This document shows, piece after piece, positions 19,334-28,924 of a stretch of 64,000 nt of DNA (position 1 is its first letter; each line of letters opens with the position of its first letter). The stretch is from assembly GCA_028289645.1 (NCBI GenBank), contig JANQOK010000015.1:248001-312000 (forward strand), in the 5' to 3' direction. Position numbers and translations under genes: made by a program. Below the pieces are notes generated by a model that saw nothing but the letters and a program-made list of their open reading frames with translations, was not told the origin of the DNA and ran no database searches. This stretch comes from Anderseniella sp. Lineage in GTDB: Bacteria > Pseudomonadota > Alphaproteobacteria > Rhizobiales > Aestuariivirgaceae.

Positions 19334-20407
19334 TCAAGAGATGAGACGACCTATTGCCTGCGCTGTATAGTCCACCATGGGAACAATACGTGAATAGTTC
19401 AATCGCGTCGGTCCGACAACCCCAAGAACGCCGACAATATTGTCTTTTGCATCATGGTAGGGCGCGACCACCAGCGACGACCCCGACAGGGAAAACAGCT
19501 TGGTCTCCGAGCCGATGAAAATCCGCACGCCCTCGCCGCCCTCGGCAAGTCCAAGCAGGTTCATCATTTCCTTCTTGTTTTCCAGGTCGTCGAACAGTTG
19601 CCGGATGCGCTCGATGTCATCGACATGCGCAGCTTCATCGATCAGGTGAGACCTGCCGCGCACGATGAGCGATTTCTTGCCGTCGCCATTGTCGTCCGAC
19701 CACACCGCAAGACCGGCCTCGATAACCCGTGCCGCCAGCGCGTCCAGTTCTCGTTCGGCGATCTGCAACTGGTTGCCCAGCTGGTCTCGCAGCTCACCGA
19801 TGGTCAGTCCCTGGCAGCGGCTGTTGAGGAAACTGCTGACTTCTGCCAGCGTCGACGGCGGCAGCCCGCGCGGCACTTCGATGGTGCGGTTCTCGACACT
19901 GCCGTCTTCAGACACCAGGATAACCAGCGCTTTGGATGCGCTGATGCTGACGAACTCGATATGTCGCATCCGGGTGTTGGCCTTGCTCGACAACACCAGG
20001 CCAGCACACGATGACAGGCCGGACAGCAGGTTGGTGGCGTCGGCCAGCATGTCGTCGGTGGTTTTTTCCCGGTTGAGACCGGCGATCTGGGCATCGATCT
20101 GGGCGCGTTCTTCAGATGTCAGCCGGCCCACCTCCATCAGCGCATCGACGAAAAACCTCAAGCCGGTTTCCGTCGGCATGCGCCCGGCGCTGGTGTGCGG
20201 CGAATAGATCAGCCCGGCTTCTTCCAGGTCCGACATCACATTGCGGATGGAGGCCGGCGACAGGCCGACCGGCAGGTTGCGCGAAATGGTTCTCGACCCG
20301 ACCGGGCCGCCGGTTTCCAGAAAGGTTTCCACCAGGCGCCGGAAAATATCGCGCGAGCGCGTGTCAAGCACGGACAGCTCGGTCAGACGATCATCAATGG
20401 CTTTCAT
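19334..20407 (-). CDS. hrcA: Heat-inducible transcription repressor HrcA
   Basis: A 357-residue repressor whose usual operator is the CIRCE inverted repeat. An N-terminal winged helix (about 1-90) has SRTISRNLPVGLSPASIRNVMSDLE and GLIYSPHTSAGRMPTE. Central GAF-like and C-terminal domains contain GSETKLFSLSGSSLVVAPY and GVVGPTRLNYSRIVPMVDYTA. Active HrcA needs GroEL for folding. I saw no CIRCE (TTAGCACTC-n9-GAGTGCTAA) in front of hrcA, grpE, dnaK or dnaJ, so its target is probably groESL elsewhere. It is divergent from rph across 195 bases. Confidence 0.96.
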   Translation of the reverse strand: MKAIDDRLTELSVLDTRSRDIFRRLVETFLETGGPVGSRTISRNLPVGLSPASIRNVMSDLEEAGLIYSPHTSAGRMPTETGLRFFVDALMEVGRLTSEERAQIDAQIAGLNREKTTDDMLADATNLLSGLSSCAGLVLSSKANTRMRHIEFVSISASKALVILVSEDGSVENRTIEVPRGLPPSTLAEVSSFLNSRCQGLTIGELRDQLGNQLQIAERELDALAARVIEAGLAVWSDDNGDGKKSLIVRGRSHLIDEAAHVDDIERIRQLFDDLENKKEMMNLLGLAEGGEGVRIFIGSETKLFSLSGSSLVVAPYHDAKDNIVGVLGVVGPTRLNYSRIVPMVDYTAQAIGRLIS

Positions 20408-20602
20408 GTATCTCCGGGCTTCGATCTGGTTACATAAGGTTTCACCCTAGAACTTAGGTGCGAGCCTGAGCAGCGTCAATTGCCGGTACACGCGGTTGTG
20501 AACGCTGGCCACTCCAGTCAGCCCGGCGTTGCGAAAATCGCCGCACCGGTCTACACCACGCCGAACCGGAAAACAGACAGTCAGCAAAGTCAGGAAAGTT
20601 AT

Positions 20603-21316
20603 ATGAGGCCATCTGGCAGAAAAACAGCGGAATTGCGCAAGGTCACCATGGAGCGCGGGTTTGCCCTGCATGCGGAAGGCTCCTGCCTGATCAAGTTCGG
20701 TGATACCCATGTCCTGTGCACCGCCAGCCTGGAAGACCGGGTGCCGCCATGGCTGCGCGGCGGCGGCAAGGGCTGGGTGACCGCGGAATATGGCATGCTG
20801 CCGCGTTCCACCGGCGGCCGCATGCGCCGTGAATCGACGGCCGGCAAGCAGTCCGGCCGCACCCAGGAGATCCAGCGCCTGATCGGGCGTTCGCTGCGCG
20901 CGGTTGTGGATATGGAAGCGCTGGGCGAGCGCCAGATCACGGTGGACTGCGATGTCATCCAGGCCGACGGCGGCACCCGCACCGCCTCGATTACCGGAGC
21001 CTGGGTCGCGTTGCACGATTGCATGGCGCACATGATCAAGGAAGGCATGATCGAGACGACCGCCCTGACGGATCATGTCGCGGCCCTGTCATGCGGCATC
21101 TATCAGGGCGAGGCGGTTGCCGATCTGGATTATGCCGAAGACTCCAATGCGGAGACCGACGCAAACTTTGTGATGACCGGTTCGGGCGGTATCGTTGAGG
21201 TCCAGGGGACCGCCGAAGGCGTGCCGTTTTCGCAAGATGAACTGCTCAAGCTGCTGGGACTTGCCACAGCCGGTATCGGTGAACTGGTGGCCCTGCAGAA
21301 GGCAGCCGTGGCCTGA
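20603..21316 (+). CDS. rph: Ribonuclease PH
   Basis: A 237-residue phosphorolytic 3'-5' exoribonuclease that trims tRNA 3' ends. [15 protein letters not shown] opens the protein. The phosphate-binding and active-site region includes [19 protein letters not shown] near 80-98 and the acidic site [20 protein letters not shown] near 112-131. The start was set at MRPSGRK; 41 upstream in-frame codons have no counterpart. It leads rph-rdgB-hemW, with 3- and 11-base gaps, and diverges from hrcA. Confidence 0.97.
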   Translation: MRPSGRKTAELRKVTMERGFALHAEGSCLIKFGDTHVLCTASLEDRVPPWLRGGGKGWVTAEYGMLPRSTGGRMRRESTAGKQSGRTQEIQRLIGRSLRAVVDMEALGERQITVDCDVIQADGGTRTASITGAWVALHDCMAHMIKEGMIETTALTDHVAALSCGIYQGEAVADLDYAEDSNAETDANFVMTGSGGIVEVQGTAEGVPFSQDELLKLLGLATAGIGELVALQKAAVA

Positions 21317-21319
21317 CCC

Positions 21320-21934
21320 ATGCAACTGGAACTGCCGGACAACAGGCTGGTCGTCGCCAGCCACAACCAGGGCAAGGTGCGTGAAATATCCGCCCTGCTG
21401 GCCCCGCTCGGTTTCACGGTGGTGTCGGCGGGCGACCTGCATCTGCCGGAGCCGGAAGAAACCGAGGCGACATTCGAGGGCAATGCGCGGCTCAAGGCGG
21501 AAGCTGCCATGACGGCGTCGGGTCTGGCTGCGCTGTCGGATGATTCCGGCCTGTGTGTCGATGCCCTTGATGGCGCGCCGGGCATCTATTCGGCGCGCTG
21601 GGCCGGGCCTGACAAAGACTTCGCCGTCGCCATGCGCAAGGTCGAAGACGAGCTCCAGTCAGCCGGCGCAACGTCACCGGCGGCCCGCACAGCCCACTTC
21701 GTGTGCGCATTGTGCCTGGCATTGCCGGGCCAGCCGTCACGGGTATTCACCGGCAAGGTGCATGGCGACCTGGTGTGGCCGCCCAGGGGCGAGCGCGGTT
21801 TCGGCTATGATCCGGTGTTCAGGCCCGACGGCCACGACATCACCTTCGGCGAGATGGACCCGGACGCCAAGCACGCCATGTCGCATCGCGCCAACGCCTT
21901 TGCACAACTGGTCGATGCGTTGTCACAATCGTAA
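21320..21934 (+). CDS. rdgB: dITP/XTP pyrophosphatase (RdgB/HAM1)
   Basis: A 204-residue Ham1-type nucleotide pyrophosphatase that removes deaminated purine nucleotides from the pool. Signature motifs in order are [13 protein letters not shown] near 10-22, [39 protein letters not shown] in the centre (catalytic Asp pair), and [11 protein letters not shown] with SHRANAF near the C-terminus. It starts three bases after rph and is followed by hemW. Confidence 0.96.
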   Translation: MQLELPDNRLVVASHNQGKVREISALLAPLGFTVVSAGDLHLPEPEETEATFEGNARLKAEAAMTASGLAALSDDSGLCVDALDGAPGIYSARWAGPDKDFAVAMRKVEDELQSAGATSPAARTAHFVCALCLALPGQPSRVFTGKVHGDLVWPPRGERGFGYDPVFRPDGHDITFGEMDPDAKHAMSHRANAFAQLVDALSQS

Positions 21935-21945
21935 GTGTGGATCAA

Positions 21946-23112
21946 ATGAGCCAACGCAGTCTGGGCATTTACGTTCACTGGCCGTTCTGCAAGGCCAAGT
22001 GCCCCTATTGCGATTTCAATTCCCATGTCCGTCATCAAGGCGTGGAGCCGGACCAGTTTGGGGACGCGCTGGCCGCTGAGCTTGGCTGGTTTGCCGACCA
22101 GACCCCGGGCCGCACGGTAACCAGCGTGTTCTTCGGCGGCGGCACGCCGTCGCTGATGCCACCCGCCATTGTCGGCCGGGTCATCGACCAGGTGGCTCGC
22201 TTGTGGCCGGTGACGGATGATGTTGAGATCACCCTGGAGTCCAACCCGACCAGTGCCGAGGCGGAAAATTTTGCCGGTTACCGCAGCGCCGGCGTCAACC
22301 GGGTCTCGGTGGGCATTCAGGCCCTGGACGAGGCTGACCTGAAATATCTCGGCAGGCAGCATTCGGTGCAGGAAGGCCTGGCCGCGTTTCGCATGGCTGC
22401 CGGCATTTTCCCGCGCACCTCGTTCGACCTGATCTATGCCCGCCCCGGCCAGACCCCGGACCAGTGGCGGCTCGAGCTTGGCCGGGCATTGCAGGAGCAG
22501 CAGGGCCACATGTCGCTGTACCAGCTCACCATTGAACCGGAAACGGCGTTTTTCAGGCTGCACGAAGCCGGCCAGTTGGAAACACCCGGTGAGGACCACG
22601 CGGCGGAAATGTATGAGATCACCCAGGAGCTGACATCGGCAGCCGGCCTGCCGGCCTATGAAGTCTCCAACCATGCCCGCCCCGGTCACGAGTGCCGGCA
22701 CAACATGCTGTACTGGACCTATGGCGAATATGCCGGTGTCGGACCCGGCGCCCATTCAAGGCTGGTCGCTGATGACGGCTCACGGCTGGCCCTGGCAACG
22801 GAAAAACATCCCGAGACCTGGCTCGCCAGGGTTTCGGCCAGCCACAACGGGGTGGTTGAGAACACTGTGGTGGCCGGCGAAGATGCCGCCCACGAATGCC
22901 TGTTGATGGGCATGCGCACGGTTAATGGAGTCAGCCTGAAGCGGCTGCAACAGATGAGCGGCGCGCGCATCAACCGCGGGCCACTGGAGCATCTGGTCTC
23001 AGATGGCCTCGTTTGCCTGGCCAACAGCGGGGATCACGTCGTCGCCACCGCGGCCGGACGCCAGGTGCTCAACTCGGTGATTGAGTTTATCGCCTCTAGA
23101 ACGCTGCGCTGA
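21946..23112 (+). CDS. hemW: Radical SAM family heme chaperone HemW
   Basis: A 388-residue radical SAM protein formerly called HemN-like. The cluster motif C-x3-C-x2-C appears as CKAKCPYCDF near residue 15, following GIYVHWPF. VFFGGGTPSLM and RVSVGIQALDE match HemW, which passes heme to respiratory enzymes, rather than true coproporphyrinogen III dehydrogenase. A GTG three codons upstream (21937) would extend it by three residues. The last 17 bases overlap the 3' end of the convergent LpoA-like gene. Confidence 0.93.
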   Translation: MSQRSLGIYVHWPFCKAKCPYCDFNSHVRHQGVEPDQFGDALAAELGWFADQTPGRTVTSVFFGGGTPSLMPPAIVGRVIDQVARLWPVTDDVEITLESNPTSAEAENFAGYRSAGVNRVSVGIQALDEADLKYLGRQHSVQEGLAAFRMAAGIFPRTSFDLIYARPGQTPDQWRLELGRALQEQQGHMSLYQLTIEPETAFFRLHEAGQLETPGEDHAAEMYEITQELTSAAGLPAYEVSNHARPGHECRHNMLYWTYGEYAGVGPGAHSRLVADDGSRLALATEKHPETWLARVSASHNGVVENTVVAGEDAAHECLLMGMRTVNGVSLKRLQQMSGARINRGPLEHLVSDGLVCLANSGDHVVATAAGRQVLNSVIEFIASRTLR

Positions 23113-24343
23113 ACCGGTCCGGCGCCGGCGACACCTCGCGTGGGCCGGTCGGCGTCACTTCCAGGATGGAAAGGCCGCGTTCCACCAGGCCGTTGCGGCG
23201 GAAGCGGAACAAGCCGTTGACGCCCTTGAACCCTTCGGGATTGGTGATGTCCTGCGCGGCGGCCCGCCCGCCCGGCGCCGTGCGGGTCACGATGACCGCC
23301 AGGCTGACCGCATCATAGGCCAGGCTGGCAAGTCTCGGCGGCGTGCTGCCATAGGCTTTCTGGTAGCGTCCGGAAAAGCGCGCGATCAGGTCCGGCGAGA
23401 CGCCTGCATACCAGCCGCCGCTGACCAGCTGTACGTTGGAAGTGGACCGCTCGTCCCACAAACCCGTTCCCAGCATGCGAACCTTGCCCGATGTAACACC
23501 GGCAGCAGTCAGGCCGTTGGCGGCATTGGCCAGCATGGAGCCGCCTTCTGGCAGGAACAGGCCCTGGATATCATTGGTCGAGTTGGCGATCTTGCCTGCA
23601 ACCGCCTTGCTGGTGCTGGCGACGCCAGCCGCCGAGCGCGGATACCTGTCCAGCGCGACGATCCGCGCGCCATTGGCGGCAGCGGCCTGGTTCAGGGCGT
23701 TTTCCGCAGTGCCGCCATAAGCGCTTTGGGGCACCATGGCTGCCAGGTTGCGGATGCCCTGCGTGGCGGCATAGCGCACCAGATTCGATACTTCCTCGCT
23801 TGGCAGAAAACTCATCAGGTAGACGCCATTGCCGGCAACCCCGGCAACCGAAGAGAACGCGATCACCGGCACATTCCGCTGCCGTGCAATGGGTGAGATC
23901 GCCTGCACTTCAGCCGACAGCAGCGGCCCCAGTATCAGGGTGGCGCCTTCATTTAGCGCGGCATTGGCGGCGGTGCGGGCGCCGTCGGCGTTGCCGCTGG
24001 TGTCCTTGGTAAGAAGCTGGATGTTCTGGCTGCCGGAGTCGAGCAGGGCGGCTTCTGCTGCATTCTTCAGCGCCTTGGCGATCGAAGCCGTCTGTCCCGG
24101 TGCCGACAGCGGCAACAGGATGGCCACCTTTACCGGTCCGCCGCTGCCGCCGGGCGAGCCGAACGGCGATACATCCTGTGCCTGACCGGTATTGCCGGCT
24201 TCCGGCTTGTCGTCGGAGAACAGGCTGCCGACACTGACGCCGCCGGTGCTGCAGGCGGAAACCACAAGCAGCGTCAGCAGCATGGCTGCCAGTGCGACAA
24301 TCCGGCGTGCAATCGAGTTGCGTCGAGGCAGTACAGTGATCAT
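23096..24343 (-). CDS. LpoA-like penicillin-binding protein activator lipoprotein
   Basis: A 415-residue periplasmic-binding-fold protein (type 1, branched-chain amino-acid receptor family). The N-terminus is a lipoprotein signal: RRNSIARRIVALAAMLLTLL then VVSAC, with Cys31 as the lipidated residue. PVKVAILLPLSAPGQTASIA opens the binding domain, as in LpoA C-domains. E. coli LpoA activates PBP1A from the outer membrane and lies next to rsmI and yraN, as here, which supports the assignment; an amino-acid-receptor role is the alternative. MITVLPRRNS is chosen as the start. Confidence 0.8.
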   Translation of the reverse strand: MITVLPRRNSIARRIVALAAMLLTLLVVSACSTGGVSVGSLFSDDKPEAGNTGQAQDVSPFGSPGGSGGPVKVAILLPLSAPGQTASIAKALKNAAEAALLDSGSQNIQLLTKDTSGNADGARTAANAALNEGATLILGPLLSAEVQAISPIARQRNVPVIAFSSVAGVAGNGVYLMSFLPSEEVSNLVRYAATQGIRNLAAMVPQSAYGGTAENALNQAAAANGARIVALDRYPRSAAGVASTSKAVAGKIANSTNDIQGLFLPEGGSMLANAANGLTAAGVTSGKVRMLGTGLWDERSTSNVQLVSGGWYAGVSPDLIARFSGRYQKAYGSTPPRLASLAYDAVSLAVIVTRTAPGGRAAAQDITNPEGFKGVNGLFRFRRNGLVERGLSILEVTPTGPREVSPAPDRFSAAF

Positions 24344-24468
24344 GATGTCCCCACATCGACCGGGCAAATAGCCGAAACAAAGTTGGCCCGGACCTCTGCA
24401 ATCCAGTTACTAACCTTAGCTTTAGCCATTTTTGCGGCTCGTATCAAACTTTCACCAACGTAAAAAAC

Positions 24469-25368
24469 ATGCGTACTCATACAACCAGCCCGACATATGC
24501 CATCCAGGGCCATCAATTCCAGGCGCCGGCGCTGAATGCGGGACTGCATCTTGTCGCCACGCCACTCGGTAATCTGGCTGATGTGAGCTTGCGGTCGCTG
24601 GCTGTCCTGGCCGCTGCCGACCTGGTCTTGTGCGAAGATACCAGGGTCACCAGCAGGTTGCTGCAGCGCTACTCCATTGCGACACGTTTGAAGCCGTATC
24701 ATGACCACAACGCGGCCAGCGTGCGGCCGGGCCTGTTGCAGCAGTTGAGCGGTGGAGCCGCCATTGCGCTGGTGTCGGACGCCGGCATGCCGATGGTCTC
24801 GGACCCGGGCTACAAGCTGGTCCGTGATTGTGTCGAGCACGGCATTGCCGTGGATGTCATCCCCGGACCGACTGCACCGGTCACCGCCCTTGCTCTGTCC
24901 GGCCTGCCCAGCGACCGGTTCATGTTTGCGGGCTTCCTGTCCGCCAAGTCGGGCGCCAGGCAGCGACAGTTGCAGGAGCTGTCAGCCATCCCGGCTACGC
25001 TGCTGCTGTTCGAAAGCGCAACCCGTATCAAGTCCTCTCTGTCGGATATTGCCACCGTAATGGGCGACCGGCCGCTGGCGGTGGCGCGCGAGATGACCAA
25101 GCTGCACCAGGAGGTTTTGCGCGGTGACGCCGCTGGCATACTGGCGCAACTGGCCGACAGGCCGGCGCTGAAGGGCGAGATCAGCATTGTCATTGCACCG
25201 CCTGCCGATGATGCGGACCTGTCCGAGGAAGACCTTTCCCACCGGTTGTCGGAGCTGTTGCGCGATCATCCCGCCAGCAAGGCGGCCACATTGCTGGCCA
25301 GGCAGACCGGCCGGCCAAGGGCCGCACTTTATGATCTGGCGGTATCGCTCAAGAACACCGGCTCATGA
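24469..25368 (+). CDS. rsmI: 16S rRNA (cytidine(1402)-2'-O)-methyltransferase
   Basis: A 299-residue SPOUT-unrelated tetrapyrrole-methylase-fold enzyme that methylates the ribose of C1402 in the ribosomal P site. GLHLVATPLGNLADVSLRSL, CEDTRVTSRLL, LVSDAGMPMVSDPGYKLVR and VDVIPGPTAPVTAL follow the family order exactly. The first 25 residues are less conserved and the true start could be a little downstream. Its stop overlaps yraN by four bases (ATGA). It diverges from the LpoA-like gene over 125 bases. Confidence 0.96.
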   Translation: MRTHTTSPTYAIQGHQFQAPALNAGLHLVATPLGNLADVSLRSLAVLAAADLVLCEDTRVTSRLLQRYSIATRLKPYHDHNAASVRPGLLQQLSGGAAIALVSDAGMPMVSDPGYKLVRDCVEHGIAVDVIPGPTAPVTALALSGLPSDRFMFAGFLSAKSGARQRQLQELSAIPATLLLFESATRIKSSLSDIATVMGDRPLAVAREMTKLHQEVLRGDAAGILAQLADRPALKGEISIVIAPPADDADLSEEDLSHRLSELLRDHPASKAATLLARQTGRPRAALYDLAVSLKNTGS

Positions 25369-25760
25369 CAAAGCCGCCCGCCGCCAGACAGCCTGATCCG
25401 CGCCGTCGCCGGGCGGAACGCCTGGGCCGCCTCGCGGAGGCAAAGGCAGCGATGCTGCTGCGCCTGAAAGGTTACCGGATTTCGGCACTGCGCTGGAAGT
25501 CGCCGGCCGGCGAGATTGACCTGATCGCCCGGCGCGGATCAGCCGTGGCCTTTGTCGAGGTCAAGGCGCGCAGCACCGCCGACGAGGCGCTTGCCTCGCT
25601 CGGCACATATCAGCGCCGCCGCATCGTTTCCGCAGCCCGCCACTGGCTGGCGGCAAATCCGGATGCCGTCAACTGCGACTGCCGCTTTGACATCATCCTG
25701 GTGACGCCGTACCAGTGGCCGCAGCACATCGCCAATGCATTTGCAGCAGACGATCAATAA
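25365..25760 (+). CDS. YraN family endonuclease-like protein (UPF0102)
   Basis: A 131-residue protein of the UPF0102/YraN family with a Holliday-junction-resolvase-like fold. A basic N-terminus (RRRRAERLGRLAEAKAAMLL) is followed by the nuclease-type core GEIDLIARRGSAVAFVEVKAR, in which Asp, Glu and Lys form a PD-(D/E)xK arrangement. R-x-C-R-FD-like CDCRFDIILV closes the domain. Biological activity is not settled for the family. It is coupled to rsmI upstream and precedes gshB by 21 bases. Confidence 0.88.
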   Translation: MTKPPAARQPDPRRRRAERLGRLAEAKAAMLLRLKGYRISALRWKSPAGEIDLIARRGSAVAFVEVKARSTADEALASLGTYQRRRIVSAARHWLAANPDAVNCDCRFDIILVTPYQWPQHIANAFAADDQ

Positions 25761-25781
25761 AGCTTCGGAGTTTGACCCCCA

Positions 25782-26723
25782 ATGACGCTCAAGATTGCAG
25801 TTCAGATGGACCCCATCGAGGCCATCGACATCGCCGGTGATTCCACGTTCGCTCTCATGCTCGAAGCCCAGCGCCGGGGCCATGAGCTGTTTGAATATCA
25901 CGCCGACACGCTGGCCCTGCGCGACGGTGCCCTTTCGGCAACCGGCGCCGACGTCACCGTACGCGACGAGGTCGGCAGGCATTTCGAGAAGTCGGAGAAC
26001 CGCACCGTGCATCTGGAGGACTATGATGCGGTGCTGATGCGCCAGGATCCGCCGTTTGACATGAACTACATCACCTACACGCACATGCTGGAGGCCATCC
26101 ACCCCAAGACGCTGGTGGTCAACGACCCGGCCGAGGTGCGCAATGCGCCGGAAAAGCTCTACGTGCTGCAATATGGCGAATTCATCCCGCCAACGCTGAT
26201 CTCACGTGACCCGCAGCGCCTGTCCGAGTTCCGCGGCGAGTACGGCGACATCATCCTGAAACCGCTGTACGGCAATGGCGGCGCCGGCGTGTTTCGCCTC
26301 GCCCATGGCGATGAGAACTTTGCCTCGCTGATGGAAATGTTCACCCAGACGTTCCGCGAACCGTTCATTGCCCAGCAATATCTGTCGGACGTGAAGAAGG
26401 GCGACAAGCGCATCATCCTGGTCGACGGCGAGGCGGTCGGCGCCATCAACCGGGTGCCGGCGGCCGGCGAAACCCGGTCCAACATGCACGTGGGCGGCCG
26501 GCCGGAACCGGCCGACCTGACCGACCGCGAGCGGGAAATCTGCGCCCGGATCGGACCCGACCTGAAAAAGCGCGGCCTGATCTTCGTCGGCATCGACGTC
26601 ATCGGCGACTACATGACTGAAATCAACGTCACCTCGCCAACCGGCATCCGCGAGGTGAAGAAATTCGGCCGCGCCGACATTGCCGCGCTGGTGCTGGATG
26701 CCATCGAGGCGCGCCGGGGCTAA
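25782..26723 (+). CDS. gshB: Glutathione synthetase
   Basis: A 313-residue ATP-grasp ligase joining gamma-glutamylcysteine and glycine. [20 protein letters not shown] is the typical beginning. [19 protein letters not shown] forms part of the substrate site. ATP-grasp elements are [16 protein letters not shown] and [20 protein letters not shown], and the Mg-binding end is [17 protein letters not shown]. The organism therefore makes glutathione. Genes upstream (rsmI, yraN) are on the same strand and probably in one transcript. Confidence 0.97.
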   Translation: MTLKIAVQMDPIEAIDIAGDSTFALMLEAQRRGHELFEYHADTLALRDGALSATGADVTVRDEVGRHFEKSENRTVHLEDYDAVLMRQDPPFDMNYITYTHMLEAIHPKTLVVNDPAEVRNAPEKLYVLQYGEFIPPTLISRDPQRLSEFRGEYGDIILKPLYGNGGAGVFRLAHGDENFASLMEMFTQTFREPFIAQQYLSDVKKGDKRIILVDGEAVGAINRVPAAGETRSNMHVGGRPEPADLTDREREICARIGPDLKKRGLIFVGIDVIGDYMTEINVTSPTGIREVKKFGRADIAALVLDAIEARRG

Positions 26724-26769
26724 GGCGGCCTGGCCGCGAACCTGATTGTCAGTTAGTGGAGGCTCTCGG

Positions 26770-27312
26770 ATGTCGCTTTATGAACTGCTGGTTCCTGGAT
26801 ATGCACAGATGCTGCGCGGGCTCACCGGACAGTTGAAGAAGGGGATTGAATGGGCGACGGCTGCGAAAGTTTCCGAGGAGGACTTCCTGTCGGCGCGTTT
26901 GGCGCCGGATATGCATCCACTGCGCGATCAGGTGCGGTTTGTGTGCTACCAGGCCCGCGACGGCATACGGCGCCTGACGGTGAGGCAGGTGCCGGAGCCG
27001 GAAACGGAGCCTGTCACCCTCAGCGAACTTGAAGCGGACATCGCCGCCACGCTGGCGCTACTGGGCGATGTGTCCGAGGCTGAGTTCGCCGGCGCGGATG
27101 ACCGCAGCATCGAAATCGTCCTCCCCGACGGCATGACGTTCGATCTGAGCGGGTTTCAGTATGCCAGAGACTGGGCGCTGGCCCAGGTCTACTTTCATAC
27201 GGTCACCGCCTACGCAATCATGCGCGCCCAGGGCGTCGAACTCGGCAAGGCGGATTATGTAAGCCACATGTTCGCCTATCTGCGCCAGGCAAAGGGCGAC
27301 ACTGACAGGTAA
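26770..27312 (+). CDS. DUF1993 domain protein
   Basis: A 180-residue protein of the DUF1993 family, which has a four-helix DinB-like fold. MSLYELLVPGYAQMLRGLTGQL at the start, LAPDMHPLRDQVRF near 45-60, and the late helices ARDWALAQVYFHTVTAYAIM and KADYVSHMF are typical. His residues at DMHPL and FHTVTAY suggest a metal site as in DinB proteins, but enzymatic function is unknown. A GGAGG ribosome-binding site just upstream supports this start over one eight codons earlier. Confidence 0.85.
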   Translation: MSLYELLVPGYAQMLRGLTGQLKKGIEWATAAKVSEEDFLSARLAPDMHPLRDQVRFVCYQARDGIRRLTVRQVPEPETEPVTLSELEADIAATLALLGDVSEAEFAGADDRSIEIVLPDGMTFDLSGFQYARDWALAQVYFHTVTAYAIMRAQGVELGKADYVSHMFAYLRQAKGDTDR

Positions 27313-27321
27313 GGCACAAAT

Positions 27322-27336
27322 GTTCCCCAAATGTTC
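27322..27336 (+). promoter_or_regulatory. LexA (SOS) box of comM
   Basis: GTTC (27322-27325), seven bases, GTTC (27333-27336): an exact match to the direct-repeat LexA site GTTC-N7-GTTC of alphaproteobacteria. It directly abuts the -35 element of the comM promoter, a position suited to repression. Confidence 0.85.
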
Positions 27337-27364
27337 TTGACGACACAATCAGTGTCTGTATGCT
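27337..27364 (+). promoter_or_regulatory. comM promoter
   Basis: TTGACG (27337-27342), a 16-base spacer and TATGCT (27359-27364) form a sigma-70-like promoter about 27 bases ahead of the comM ATG. The -35 element begins at the base after the LexA box. Confidence 0.6.
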
Positions 27365-27391
27365 GAACAAGAAACAACAGGGGCACCGCCT

Positions 27392-28924
27392 ATGGTATCG
27401 CGTGTCGCGACAATTGCGTTCAAGGGCATAGAGGCCGTGCCGGTCGATGTGCAGGTGCACATGGCGTCCGGCATGGTGGCGTTTGCCATTGTCGGCCTCG
27501 GAGACAAGGCGGTTGCTGAAAGCAAGGAACGGGTGCGCGCCGCGCTGTCTGCCATCGGGCTTGCCATGCCGGCCAAGCGCATCACCGTCAACCTGGCGCC
27601 CGCGGACCTGCCCAAGGAGGGCAGTCACTTCGACCTGCCCATCGCCATCGCGCTGATGGCGGCCATGGGGCTGTTGCCGGCCGATTTCATCAGCCGCTAT
27701 GTGGTGCTCGGCGAACTGTCGCTGGACGGCTCGGTGGAGCCGGTGTCCGGTGCGCTGCCGGCGGCCATGGCCGCCAATGCTAAAGATCTCGGGCTGATCT
27801 GCCCGAAAGCCTGCGGCCCGGAAGCCGCCTGGGCGTCGGATGACATGGACATACTGGCGGTCAATTCGCTGGTCCAGGTGCTCAATCACATGAAGGGCAC
27901 CCAGGTGCTGACCAGGCCCCAGCCGGCGATTGCCGAGACGCCTGCTGAACTGGCGGATTTCCGCGACGTGAAAGGCCAGGAAACCGCCAAGCGCGCGCTG
28001 GAGGTTGCCGCCGCCGGTGGCCATCACATGCTGATGGTGGGACCGCCCGGCGCCGGCAAGTCCATGCTGGCCTCGCGCCTGCCGTCGATACTGCCGCCGA
28101 TGGATGCGGCTGAAATGCTCGAGGTCTCGACAATCGCATCGGTTGCCGGCGAGTTGCGCAGTCGCGGCGTGTCGACACTCAGGCCATACCGCAATCCGCA
28201 CCATTCCGCCTCGCAGGCGGCTTTGATCGGCGGCGGCCACCGTGCCTTGCCCGGCGAAATGGTGCTGGCCCATAACGGCATCCTGTTCCTGGACGAGCTG
28301 CCGGAATTCCAGCCGCGCACCCTGGAAGCGCTGCGCCAGCCCATGGAAACCGGCGAAGCGGTGGTGGCGCGCGCCAATCACCACATTACCTATCCGGCCC
28401 GGTTTCAGCTGATTGCCGCCATGAACCCGTGCAAGTGCGGTATGGCCGGCGAGCCCGGTCATGTCTGCAAGCGCGGCGTCAAATGTGCTGTCGACTATCA
28501 GGCGCGCATCTCAGGCCCGCTTCTGGACCGCATCGACATTCAGATCGAGCTGGCCGCCGTGCGCGCCTCGGACCTGACCCTGCCGCCGCCGGCCGAAGGG
28601 TCTGCCGACATTGCCGCCCGCGTGGCCGCGGCGCGCACTATCCAGACAGAAAGATTTGGCAGGCTGGGCCATCCGGCGTTGCGCACCAACGCCCAGCTGG
28701 ACGGCAACCTGCTGGAAGACTTGGCCCGCCCGGATGCTGAAGGACTGGCGTTGCTGCAGGATGCTGCCAACGCCATGAACCTGTCGGCGCGCGGCTATCA
28801 CCGGGTGCTGCGCCTGGCCAGAACCCTGGCCGACCTGGACGGCCACGAGACGGTCACCCGCGTTGCCGTGGCCGAAGCCTTGAGCTATCGCCAGAAACTG
28901 GCGAGTTTTCAGCTAGCGGCGTGA
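27392..28924 (+). CDS. comM: ComM / YifB family AAA+ ATPase (Mg-chelatase-like)
   Basis: A 510-residue AAA+ protein. An N-terminal Lon-S16-like domain (about 1-170, with HFDLPIAIALMAAMG) is followed by an AAA+ core with Walker A VGPPGAGKSMLASRLPSILP near 215, Walker B ILFLDELPEF, and a C-terminal domain with RGYHRVLRLARTLADLDG. In Vibrio ComM is a branch-migration helicase that helps integrate transforming DNA. In alphaproteobacteria comM has been reported among LexA targets; the LexA box upstream here agrees. The 3' end overlaps the convergent small ORF by 12 bases. Confidence 0.93.
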   Translation: MVSRVATIAFKGIEAVPVDVQVHMASGMVAFAIVGLGDKAVAESKERVRAALSAIGLAMPAKRITVNLAPADLPKEGSHFDLPIAIALMAAMGLLPADFISRYVVLGELSLDGSVEPVSGALPAAMAANAKDLGLICPKACGPEAAWASDDMDILAVNSLVQVLNHMKGTQVLTRPQPAIAETPAELADFRDVKGQETAKRALEVAAAGGHHMLMVGPPGAGKSMLASRLPSILPPMDAAEMLEVSTIASVAGELRSRGVSTLRPYRNPHHSASQAALIGGGHRALPGEMVLAHNGILFLDELPEFQPRTLEALRQPMETGEAVVARANHHITYPARFQLIAAMNPCKCGMAGEPGHVCKRGVKCAVDYQARISGPLLDRIDIQIELAAVRASDLTLPPPAEGSADIAARVAAARTIQTERFGRLGHPALRTNAQLDGNLLEDLARPDAEGLALLQDAANAMNLSARGYHRVLRLARTLADLDGHETVTRVAVAEALSYRQKLASFQLAA

